Of a stretch of DNA of 5,886 bases, positions 1 through 5,255 are shown piece after piece. The translations under genes and the position numbers were made by a program. Source of the stretch: Sulfurovum sp. (lineage in GTDB: Bacteria > Campylobacterota > Campylobacteria > Campylobacterales > Sulfurovaceae); NCBI GenBank assembly GCA_030626265.1, contig DAOUPF010000100.1:1-5886 (forward strand), given 5' to 3'. Below the pieces are notes generated by a model, which saw only the letters and a list, made by a program, of their open reading frames with translations, searched no databases and was not told the origin of the DNA. The first letter of the stretch is position 1; each line of letters begins with the position of its first letter.

Positions 1-806
1 AAATCAAGCTGGTTCTCTTCTATATACTCCTCTATCAGCTCATCAACTTCATCAAATCTCTCAGGATGTCTGGGGACTATCACTAGTCGCCCTTGAGTTC
101 TATCCCAAGCACCTAGAATTAGCTTCTCTTCCTCTTTGTCAGTCCTATGAGTACTCGCTGCTACTATCATCATACCTTCTGGCTTTTTGAGTTCCTTGGT
201 GACTTGGGGCATATTTACTAGCTTGATATTACCTGTCACAGATACATTTTTAGCTCCAAACTCCTCTAGTCTAGTTTTATCTAACTCTCTTTGTGCATAT
301 ACTTTATCTATATTTTTAAAGATTCTCTTATAAAGCCAAGCAAACTTTTTATACTTTTCATACTTTTTAGAGTTTACTCTGGCATTGATCATAAAGGTAG
401 GAGTACCCTTGTTTTTTGCCATATAAAAAAGCATATACCAAAGCTCAGCTTCTGTGACTACTAAAATCTTCTGCTTCACTACCCAAAATGGCAAAAAAAT
501 CTCAAAAGGTAGATATCGTACATTACTAGCCATCTCATGTGCTTGCTTATATCCAGTGTTGGTAGCTACACTGATACAGAGGTCATTTTTTTCAAACTGC
601 TCTGTAATACCTACTAACCCTTTGACCTCTCCTAAAGAGTTAGCATGAAACCAAACCTTGTCAGCAGGTAGTTTTGGATTATTCCTATAAAAAAACCTTG
701 CAGGGATTGTCTCTATATATCTTGGTTTTCGCATCTTTATAAACATGAGCGGTAACCCTAAGATATATATGATTAGAGCCACAACATAATAGAGATATTT
801 AAACAT
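1..806 (-). CDS. waaA: 3-deoxy-D-manno-octulosonic acid (Kdo) transferase, C-terminus cut by window edge
   Basis: This is an inner-membrane-associated GT-B glycosyltransferase that moves Kdo from CMP-Kdo to lipid A precursor, the first step of LPS inner-core assembly. The frame is open from ATG 804-806 to the left edge, giving 268 codons; the family is usually about 380-425 residues, so roughly the last third is missing. Visible landmarks are an N-terminal hydrophobic anchor (residues about 4-23), VWFHANSLGEV (51-61) with the expected catalytic Glu60, TEAELW (119-123), INARVNSKKYEKY (140-152), VTGNIK (190-195), AASTH (216-220) and PRHPERFDEV (245-254), all typical of WaaA/KdtA. The start lies 12 bp after the sppA stop and has a modest AGGGA ribosome site (812-816), so it is probably co-transcribed with sppA. 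The gene symbol is secure; whether the enzyme adds one or two Kdo residues cannot be told. Confidence 0.94.
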   Translation of the reverse strand, partial: MFKYLYYVVALIIYILGLPLMFIKMRKPRYIETIPARFFYRNNPKLPADKVWFHANSLGEVKGLVGITEQFEKNDLCISVATNTGYKQAHEMASNVRYLPFEIFLPFWVVKQKILVVTEAELWYMLFYMAKNKGTPTFMINARVNSKKYEKYKKFAWLYKRIFKNIDKVYAQRELDKTRLEEFGAKNVSVTGNIKLVNMPQVTKELKKPEGMMIVAASTHRTDKEEEKLILGAWDRTQGRLVIVPRHPERFDEVDELIEEYIEENQLD

Positions 807-818
807 AAATATCCCTAA

Positions 819-1730
819 CTACTGCATCTTGAGCTGCCCTAGTAGCTCCTGTAAATTGAGGTCAACTTTTATCTCTGGTAGGAATGGATACTTTTTCTCT
901 GTCTCTACTTTGACAAATACTAGTTTATCCTCTCCTAGCTCTTTTCTCATCTTTGCTTTTACACGATAGAGTGATGAAATCTCATCTATAAGTACTCCTT
1001 TAATTTCTGGGGCATTTGCAATATATATTTTACCCTCTGCAAATGGAAGTATATCCTCTCTTTTCAATCCTCTATTCTTAGCTACTGCATTGACAAAGTT
1101 GTCATAGGTAGGTTTGAGTAGATGCTTGGTCATATACTCTCTGTTATCATCATCAATCGCTTCAAACATAGATATAGGCTTTTTAAACTTACCAGCTGCT
1201 AGGTAGTCCTCTTCTACACCTACTTTTTTAGCAAGCTCACCCATATTGTAGTGAGGCATAATAACTCCAATGGATCCTACTATGGCATTCTTATTTGCTA
1301 TGAGTGGACGGACAGCTGAGGCTATATAGTATCCACCACTAGCTGCTATAGACTCTATATACATTGTGACATTTTTATCTTTTTGATAATCAGATAAATA
1401 CTCCGATAGCTCTTCGCTAGCTGTTGGAGAGCCACCAGGAGAACCCATGATAAATAGTACTGCTTTATAGGATTTGTCCTTACGAATCAAGTCCATCTTC
1501 TCCATGATTTTGGTTGTAAACTCTTCTGTGACCTGTTTGTTGTATCGTACAACTGCCACCTTTTTACCAACTGTTACAGTGGTATCACCAAACAGTCCTG
1601 ATTTTGCAAAATATGCACCTATGAAAACTATCTCTGCTATAAGTATAACACCAATTATCCATGCTTTTAAATTGCTTATAAATATACGCTTTTTGAGCTC
1701 TTTTATCTGATAATCTTTTACATCTAACAT
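819..1730 (-). CDS. sppA: Signal peptide peptidase SppA, short single-domain (36K-type) serine protease
   Basis: This is a membrane-bound serine protease of the S49 family that degrades signal peptides left in the membrane after secretion. It has 303 residues, matching the short bacterial form rather than the doubled E. coli protein. One transmembrane segment spans about residues 22-42, with basic residues before it, and the catalytic domain should lie outside the membrane. The motif GSPGGSP (96-102) is followed by ESIAASGGYYIAS (126-138) with nucleophile Ser131. Lys183 in AAGKFKKP is the likely general base; the 52-residue Ser-Lys spacing equals that of the Bacillus SppA dyad (Ser147/Lys199, recalled). 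VGSIGVI (151-157) and GKIYIANAPEIKGVLIDE (233-250) are also family-typical. The ATG at 1728-1730 has an AAGGG site (1736-1740) five bases upstream. It is divergent from smpB and followed 12 bp later by waaA. Confidence 0.95.
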   Translation of the reverse strand: MLDVKDYQIKELKKRIFISNLKAWIIGVILIAEIVFIGAYFAKSGLFGDTTVTVGKKVAVVRYNKQVTEEFTTKIMEKMDLIRKDKSYKAVLFIMGSPGGSPTASEELSEYLSDYQKDKNVTMYIESIAASGGYYIASAVRPLIANKNAIVGSIGVIMPHYNMGELAKKVGVEEDYLAAGKFKKPISMFEAIDDDNREYMTKHLLKPTYDNFVNAVAKNRGLKREDILPFAEGKIYIANAPEIKGVLIDEISSLYRVKAKMRKELGEDKLVFVKVETEKKYPFLPEIKVDLNLQELLGQLKMQ

Positions 1731-1756
1731 CTATGCCCTTATTTGATTAAATTAGT

Positions 1757-1785
1757 ATGTTATAATGCCGTAAATTAATTAACAA
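1757..1785 (-). promoter_or_regulatory. Possible promoter for sppA-waaA
   Basis: Reading the minus strand, TTGTTA (1780-1785) and TAACAT (1757-1762) are separated by 17 bp, a possible -35/-10 pair placed to give a leader of about 20 nt for sppA. The -10 matches the consensus at only four of six positions, and Campylobacterota promoters often lack a -35 box, so this is weak. If real, it overlaps the opposing smpB -10 box, so the two promoters would compete. Confidence 0.28.
1758..1766 (+). promoter_or_regulatory. Extended -10 promoter of smpB
   Basis: TGTTATAAT gives a perfect TATAAT (1761-1766) with the extended TG element one base before it. No good -35 box is seen; TTGATT at 1743-1748 is only 12 bp away. 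Strong -10 boxes without a -35 are usual for sigma-70 promoters of Campylobacterota. Transcription would begin near 1772-1774, giving a leader of about 22 nt before the smpB start. Confidence 0.72.
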
Positions 1786-1797
1786 AGGTACTCAGTG
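1784..1797 (+). promoter_or_regulatory. Ribosome binding site that fixes the smpB GTG start
   Basis: AAAGG (1784-1788) lies six bases before GTG (1795-1797). No ATG occurs between the promoter and this GTG, and the family N-terminus (Ile-Ile-Ala-Gln-Asn-Lys-Lys-Ala) begins within a few codons, so GTG is the start. Confidence 0.8.
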
Positions 1798-2256
1798 GCT
1801 ATCAATATAATCGCACAAAATAAAAAAGCCAGACATGATTATGAGATACTAGAGAAGTTTGAAGCAGGTATTGTACTGCAAGGCTCAGAGGTCAAAGCTC
1901 TACGTGCAAAAAGAGCCAACCTGCATGACTCATTTTGTAGATTTATCAAGGGTGAGCTACACGTCATGAACCTACACATAGCGCACCTAGAGACAACCAA
2001 TAGAAACTATAGTGGCGATACAAGAACCCCCAGAAAGCTACTACTTCATAAAAAACAGCTAGAAAAGATATATGTAAAGATGCACAAAGATGCTCTGACT
2101 GTTATACCTCTGATGATATACTTCAATGAGAAAAACTATGCCAAAGTTAGTATCGCTATTGCCAAGGGTAAAAAGCTACATGACAAACGAGCAGATATGA
2201 AAACCAGAACACTAGATAGAGAAGCTAGCCAAGCTATAAAAAATAGGTCGTTTTAA
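1795..2256 (+). CDS. smpB: SsrA-binding protein SmpB (trans-translation)
   Basis: SmpB binds the tRNA-like domain of tmRNA and delivers it to ribosomes stalled on broken mRNA; its C-terminal tail occupies the empty mRNA channel. The protein has 153 residues, normal for the family. Recognisable segments are the N-terminal IIAQNKKARHDYEI, LQGSEVKALRAKRANLHDS (residues about 28-46), the HIAHLETTNRNYSG stretch (61-74), RKLLLHKKQL (80-89) and the basic tail KLHDKRADMKTRTLDREA (127-144), which carries the conserved decoding-site contacts. It starts at GTG with a good ribosome site and its own extended -10 promoter. It is the only plus-strand gene in the window. Its stop codon overlaps the stop of the convergent membrane-protein gene by 4 bp. 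No tmRNA gene (ssrA) is seen nearby. Confidence 0.97.
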   Translation: MAINIIAQNKKARHDYEILEKFEAGIVLQGSEVKALRAKRANLHDSFCRFIKGELHVMNLHIAHLETTNRNYSGDTRTPRKLLLHKKQLEKIYVKMHKDALTVIPLMIYFNEKNYAKVSIAIAKGKKLHDKRADMKTRTLDREASQAIKNRSF

Positions 2257-2843
2257 TCCGTGTCTTTTTTTATGATATTTTTGATATAACTATAAAACTT
2301 TTTAAACCTACGAGAGATAGCATTATCGCCAGTAAAATATTTAGCTTTTATGGATAGAATATATTTTTTTATCTGTACCTTTAACTCTTTTGCTTTTTTG
2401 ATGGTATTTATATATATCTCTCGTGACTTTATCCAGTCAAATAGAGCCAATATTTTTTCATAACTCCATCTAAACCAATCAAAAGAGAGTAGCTTCTCAT
2501 CAGTCACCCTAAATAGCCAGAATGTAAAAGCAGCTATAGGGATCTTTAGAGCATACAACAATATAGCCCCAATCATCATCCCTCTCACTGCCATCACACC
2601 AGCAATCAAACCAGCTACTTCAACACCAATAAGCAGCACCATGAATATAGCCAATACTATATAACGATTTACTGCTTGCAGGCTCTTCTCAATACTCTGG
2701 AGAATACGGAGTTGATGTATATATACATAGATAGGTTTAGCAAACCCCTCCCATATAATCTCTTCAAATACTATGAAGATGACTACAAGTATGAGCTGTA
2801 GTAGCATGATAAATTTATTAAGTATTTTTGTTATGATTGACAA
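2253..2843 (-). CDS. Uncharacterised membrane protein, three predicted membrane segments, basic C-terminal tail
   Basis: I do not recognise a named function. The 196-residue product has hydrophobic segments at about residues 12-30, 61-84 and 89-111, then a soluble tail (about 112-196) rich in Lys, Ile and Tyr, probably helical and partly coiled. The pattern LLYALKIPIAAFTFWLFRVT followed by LLSFDWFRWSYEKI resembles, from memory, a family of small uncharacterised proteobacterial membrane proteins with a hydrophobic hairpin, 'F.LT/VT...L....WF...Y' and a charged tail; this is only a resemblance. The start is TTG (2841-2843): AAAGG at 2850-2854 sits six bases upstream, and an in-frame stop lies four codons before it. 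The next in-frame ATG is codon 13 and would cut into the first hydrophobic segment. It lies downstream of rplS on the same strand, but a 166-bp gap holding a large palindrome separates them. Confidence 0.82.
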   Translation of the reverse strand: MSIITKILNKFIMLLQLILVVIFIVFEEIIWEGFAKPIYVYIHQLRILQSIEKSLQAVNRYIVLAIFMVLLIGVEVAGLIAGVMAVRGMMIGAILLYALKIPIAAFTFWLFRVTDEKLLSFDWFRWSYEKILALFDWIKSREIYINTIKKAKELKVQIKKYILSIKAKYFTGDNAISRRFKKFYSYIKNIIKKDTD

Positions 2844-2849
2844 ATTTAG

Positions 2850-2854
2850 CCTTT
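2850..2854 (-). promoter_or_regulatory. Ribosome binding site supporting a TTG start
   Basis: AAAGG on the minus strand lies six bases before TTG at 2841-2843. The next nine bases match those before the rplS start closely (AAAGGCTAA in both), which supports use of this site and the rare TTG start for the membrane protein. Confidence 0.65.
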
Positions 2855-2900
2855 AAAAAATAGATACTTGATATAAGAGAGTAATGATTTTTCTGATTTG

Positions 2901-2995
2901 TTGTAGTTTTGGGTAAATGAGGTTGTGTAGAGCGGGAACTTACTGATAGTAAGTGACCAAACGGAACAAATCCCATTTAGCCGAAAATGCTGCAA
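2901..2995. repeat. Imperfect palindrome of about 95 bp between rplS and the membrane-protein gene
   Basis: Nearly the whole interval folds on itself. Arms pair as 2901-2906 with 2990-2995 (one G-T), 2907-2910 with 2984-2987, 2912-2913 with 2981-2982, 2914-2919 with 2974-2979, 2921-2922 with 2972-2973, 2923-2926 with 2966-2969, 2934-2935 with 2957-2958, and the tip ACTTAC (2938-2943) with GTAAGT (2949-2954) around a 5-base loop. That is about 32 pairs broken by one- or two-base bulges, one G-G mismatch and one larger internal loop. GTAG occurs at 2903-2906 and 2927-2930. The layout suits a REP/MITE-like dispersed element or a structured RNA. No T-run follows the tip hairpin, so it is not an ordinary intrinsic terminator. 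Repetition elsewhere cannot be judged here. Confidence 0.55.
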
Positions 2996-3000
2996 AGCAG
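2984..3000 (-). terminator. Weak possible terminator after rplS
   Basis: On the minus strand, ten bases after the rplS stop, CTGC-TTT-GCAG (2990-3000) can form a 4-bp hairpin followed by CATTTTC. The stem is short and the T-run is only four bases, so termination would be inefficient. The same bases also serve as the outer arm of the large palindrome. Confidence 0.25.
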
Positions 3001-3009
3001 GAAAAAAGA

Positions 3010-3369
3010 TTACTTTCTTCGTAGCTCTTTGATACGTGCAGATTTACCTTTTCTATCTCTAAGATAGAACAACTTAGCTCTTCTAACACGACCGCGTCTT
3101 AGTACTTCAATGCTATCAATACTATCTGAGTATAGTGGGAATATTCTCTCAACACCAACAGAGTTGGCACCGATTTTTCTCACATTGAAAGTTCTGCCTA
3201 CGCCTTCTCCACGAATAGCGATACATACACCCTCAAAGTTCTGAACTCTAGTTTTGCTTCCCTCTTTGATAGTTACAGCTACACGGACAGTGTCTCCTGC
3301 TCTAAACTGAGGAACTTCTTTACCCTCTAATTGTGCTTTCTCGAAGCTTTCTATATATTTATTTTTCAT
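3010..3369 (-). CDS. rplS: 50S ribosomal protein L19
   Basis: L19 sits at the 30S-50S interface of the large subunit. The 119-residue product is full length for the family and shows the conserved core: [11 protein letters not shown] (residues 23-33), [26 protein letters not shown] (36-61), [22 protein letters not shown] (61-82), then the basic C-terminus [25 protein letters not shown]. The ATG at 3367-3369 has AAAGG (3376-3380) six bases upstream, which lies inside trmD; the two genes overlap by 11 bp. It is the last gene of the rpsP operon, a position conserved in Campylobacterota. Confidence 0.98.
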   Translation of the reverse strand: MKNKYIESFEKAQLEGKEVPQFRAGDTVRVAVTIKEGSKTRVQNFEGVCIAIRGEGVGRTFNVRKIGANSVGVERIFPLYSDSIDSIEVLRRGRVRRAKLFYLRDRKGKSARIKELRRK

Positions 3370-4057
3370 TGTTAGCCTTTGCTTTTGCGTATAAGTCAGG
3401 TCTGAAATACTTTGTCTTGGACAAAGCCATCTGCTTTTTTAAGTCTGCGATTTTACTATGATTTCCCTTTAAAAACTCTGAAACCACTGCAATATCTTTA
3501 TATACTGTTGGCTTAGTAAACGAAGGAGCCTCCAGAAGCTCATCTTCAAAGCTCTCTATAGCTAACGAAGCACTGTTACCAAGTACCCCATATACATTGC
3601 GACTGATAGCGTCACACACTATCATAGATGGCAATTCTCCACCTGTAAGGATAAAGTCTCCTACAGAAAATAGCTCATCTGCATGCTCCTCTATCACTCT
3701 CTCATCTATCCCCTCATATCGTCCACTCACTAATATGATATGATTTATCTTTGCTAGCCGTTTGGCATCTGTCTGTTTGAATGGTTTGGCTACTGGGGTT
3801 AAAAATATAACATGAGCTTCAGGAGATTCTTTTTTGATTGCATTTAAAGTATCGTCCAATGGCTGAGGAGTCATGAGCATACCTGCCCCACCACCTACCA
3901 TTGGCTCATCTACTTTGTTATGACGATTAGTGCTAAAATCTCTTGGATTATAATAGTCTATACTGATCTGTTCACTCTCTATAGCTCTTTGTAATATAGA
4001 GTCAGAAAAGTAGCCTTTGATAATATCTGGAAAAAGTGTCACAAAAGAGAAACGCAT
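3359..4057 (-). CDS. trmD: tRNA (guanine37-N1)-methyltransferase TrmD
   Basis: TrmD methylates G37 next to the anticodon using S-adenosylmethionine, which prevents +1 frameshifting; it works as a dimer with a SPOUT trefoil knot. The 232 residues start with the standard [23 protein letters not shown] (53-62), [10 protein letters not shown] (84-93), the knot/SAM segments [10 protein letters not shown] (112-121) and [15 protein letters not shown] (131-145), and SGNH-like KGNH (197-200) are all present. The usual catalytic acid in the LLD/E-x-P motif is Glu176 (LLEAPSF); E. coli has Asp here, while Glu is common in other phyla, so this is not a defect. The ATG overlaps the rimM stop as TAATG, giving translational coupling, and the gene end overlaps rplS by 11 bp. 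Confidence 0.98.
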   Translation of the reverse strand: MRFSFVTLFPDIIKGYFSDSILQRAIESEQISIDYYNPRDFSTNRHNKVDEPMVGGGAGMLMTPQPLDDTLNAIKKESPEAHVIFLTPVAKPFKQTDAKRLAKINHIILVSGRYEGIDERVIEEHADELFSVGDFILTGGELPSMIVCDAISRNVYGVLGNSASLAIESFEDELLEAPSFTKPTVYKDIAVVSEFLKGNHSKIADLKKQMALSKTKYFRPDLYAKAKANNEK

Positions 4058-4584
4058 TAGCTCGCTTCCAGTATTTCTCTTGCGTCTTGTGTACTGATTT
4101 TTTTGTTTTGAGTATCTACACCTAGTATATACCTAGGTATATAAGGCAGTAAAAAGCTCTTAGGAAGTCCTGTATCTACAAGCTCTTTAGCGGTATTTAC
4201 CAATAGATAGTCTACATTTGTAAGTCTATCTATATCCTCTACCTCACCCAAAAGCTCATCACCCTGATAGACTTCTGATCCTATGATATCAAACCAAAAG
4301 TACTCACCCTCACCCAATTTACACTGCTCTTTAGTTTGCTCAGTATTGGCATACAATTTAGTATTGGTGAGTCTCTTGGCAGCATCTATAGATGCATATC
4401 CTACAAAAGAGACGATACCTCTAGTTGGATTATATGAAGCGATTACAAGTTCTCCATGGTTGCTATCTAGTATAGTACCTACTTTGAATTGCTCTGGGAA
4501 GTCTGTATGAAGGTGAAGCTTGAGGTCACCGTGAAGTCCCACGGTACGACCTACTTGAGCTATAAGAAACTGCTCGTTATTCAT
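4057..4584 (-). CDS. rimM: 16S rRNA processing / 30S maturation factor RimM
   Basis: RimM binds ribosomal protein S19 and helps the 30S head mature. The 175-residue protein has the N-terminal beta-barrel beginning FLIAQVGRTVGLHGDLKL (residues 6-23) and the C-terminal PRC barrel from about 93 (EYFWFDIIGSEVY) through GEVEDI (113-118), DYLLVN (125-130), FLLPYIPRYI (144-153). I chose ATG 4582-4584, five bases after the khpA stop, because the conserved N-terminus begins within six residues. An in-frame ATG at 4644 would add 20 residues translated from inside khpA that do not look like RimM. The upstream site has no clear Shine-Dalgarno sequence, so translation is probably coupled to khpA. The stop overlaps the trmD start by one base. 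Confidence 0.96.
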   Translation of the reverse strand: MNNEQFLIAQVGRTVGLHGDLKLHLHTDFPEQFKVGTILDSNHGELVIASYNPTRGIVSFVGYASIDAAKRLTNTKLYANTEQTKEQCKLGEGEYFWFDIIGSEVYQGDELLGEVEDIDRLTNVDYLLVNTAKELVDTGLPKSFLLPYIPRYILGVDTQNKKISTQDAREILEAS

Positions 4585-4589
4585 GGGAT

Positions 4590-4832
4590 TTAAGAGATTG
4601 CTTTGACATTTACACGGTAGTTTTTGCCACCTTTTGCCTTGCACCCTGATATGACAGTTTTGATAGCATTTATCATGCGACCCTCTTTGCCAATCAATTT
4701 GCCCACATCTTCTGGGTCAGCAAAGATAGTAATCTCATCTGCTGACTCATCCAATGATGCTACTTCGATCGTCAACACATTTGGGTGTCCGACTATCATC
4801 TTTGCATAAGATAGGACAAATTCTTGAACCAT
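4590..4832 (-). CDS. khpA: Small KH-domain RNA-binding protein (KhpA/YlqC family)
   Basis: This is an 80-residue single KH domain protein of the family usually encoded next to rpsP. In other bacteria KhpA binds RNA, often with KhpB/Jag, and affects division or cell shape; the role in this lineage is not established here. The N-terminus (MVQEFVLSYAKMIVGHPN) and the GxxG loop G48-K49-E50-G51 within LIGKEGRMINAIKTVI (46-61) are typical. ATG 4830-4832 lies 4 bp after the rpsP stop with only a weak purine-rich site, which suggests coupling. The five-base gap to rimM places it firmly inside the operon. Confidence 0.92.
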   Translation of the reverse strand: MVQEFVLSYAKMIVGHPNVLTIEVASLDESADEITIFADPEDVGKLIGKEGRMINAIKTVISGCKAKGGKNYRVNVKAIS

Positions 4833-4836
4833 TTAT

Positions 4837-5064
4837 CTATCTTTTTGCTAGTCTTGCTACTGTAGGGCTCACCTGAGCACCAACGCTCACCCAGTAGTTG
4901 TATCTCTCCATATCTAGAGTAAGCTCTTTGTTTTCAGTTACTGGATTGTAGTGACCAATCGCTTCGATCCAACCACTATCTCTTCTCTTTCTGCTGTCTG
5001 TTACTACGATTCTATAAAATGGCTTCTTTTTTCTACCCATTCTTGTCATTCTGATCATTGTCAT
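4837..5064 (-). CDS. rpsP: 30S ribosomal protein S16
   Basis: S16 is a primary 16S rRNA-binding protein needed for 30S assembly. The 75-residue product has the family N-terminus [31 protein letters not shown] and the YNPVTE motif (residues about 40-45), ending at [11 protein letters not shown]. Length is in the normal short range for this phylum. The ATG at 5062-5064 has AAGGA (5071-5075) six bases upstream; the next ATG, two codons in, is less well placed. It is the first gene of the operon rpsP-khpA-rimM-trmD-rplS. Confidence 0.98.
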   Translation of the reverse strand: MTMIRMTRMGRKKKPFYRIVVTDSRKRRDSGWIEAIGHYNPVTENKELTLDMERYNYWVSVGAQVSPTVARLAKR

Positions 5065-5070
5065 GTTTTT

Positions 5071-5075
5071 TCCTT
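5071..5075 (-). promoter_or_regulatory. Strong ribosome binding site of rpsP
   Basis: AAGGA on the minus strand lies six bases before the rpsP ATG, in an A-rich, unstructured context. It is the best Shine-Dalgarno match in the operon and selects the first of two nearby ATGs (5064 rather than 5058). Confidence 0.75.
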
Positions 5076-5162
5076 AATATATATTCTTTTTGTTTTGATG
5101 CATAACCCGAGGTTCAAGCCACACATTTTAGAAACAAGTACTGACAACTACTTTTTAATGAC

Positions 5163-5233
5163 TAAAGCACTCATCAATACTTTTGGAACGCGATTTTACC
5201 ATAAAATGTATAAGGGTTTTATTAAGTGCTTTA
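5163..5233. repeat. 9-bp perfect inverted repeat around the rpsP promoter
   Basis: TAAAGCACT (5163-5171) and its exact reverse complement AGTGCTTTA (5225-5233) flank 53 bp that hold the best rpsP -10 box. It could be a pair of operator half-sites, the edges of an old insertion, or chance in AT-rich DNA. Nothing in the spacer codes for a protein. Confidence 0.4.
5193..5201 (-). promoter_or_regulatory. Probable promoter of the rpsP-rplS operon (extended -10)
   Basis: On the minus strand TGGTAAAAT gives the TAAAAT -10 box (5193-5198) with an extended TG (5200-5201); no -35 box is evident. This form is common in Campylobacterota. Transcription would start near 5186, giving an untranslated leader of about 120 nt. 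A second TAAAAT (5135-5140) closer to the gene lacks the TG and is a weaker alternative. Confidence 0.55.
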
Positions 5234-5255
5234 AATTATGACATATAGCATATCC

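Noticed and set aside
454..648. Plus-strand open frame opposite waaA
   Set aside because: waaA on the minus strand is open and carries strong family motifs throughout.
2938..2954. Tip hairpin ACTTAC/GTAAGT as the rplS terminator
   Set aside because: No T-run follows on either strand; it is better explained as the tip of the larger palindrome.
3583..3605. Loss of the catalytic Asp of TrmD
   Set aside because: The position holds Glu176, which is common in TrmD of other phyla, and all other motifs are intact.
4585..4644. Longer start for rimM at ATG 4642-4644
   Set aside because: The added residues come from inside khpA in another frame and do not resemble RimM; the ATG at 4582-4584 fits the conserved N-terminus.
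5109..5124. tRNA-like T-loop sequence (GGTTCAAGCC)
   Set aside because: The flanking bases do not form a T stem, and no acceptor, D or anticodon arms are present.
5132..5160. Hairpin AAGTA/TACTT followed by T-run on the plus strand as a terminator
   Set aside because: The stem is only 5 bp and AT-rich, and no plus-strand gene ends here.
4951..5241. Plus-strand open frame of 96 codons across the rpsP start and its upstream region
   Set aside because: It is antisense to rpsP and its promoter, lacks a convincing ribosome site and resembles no protein.
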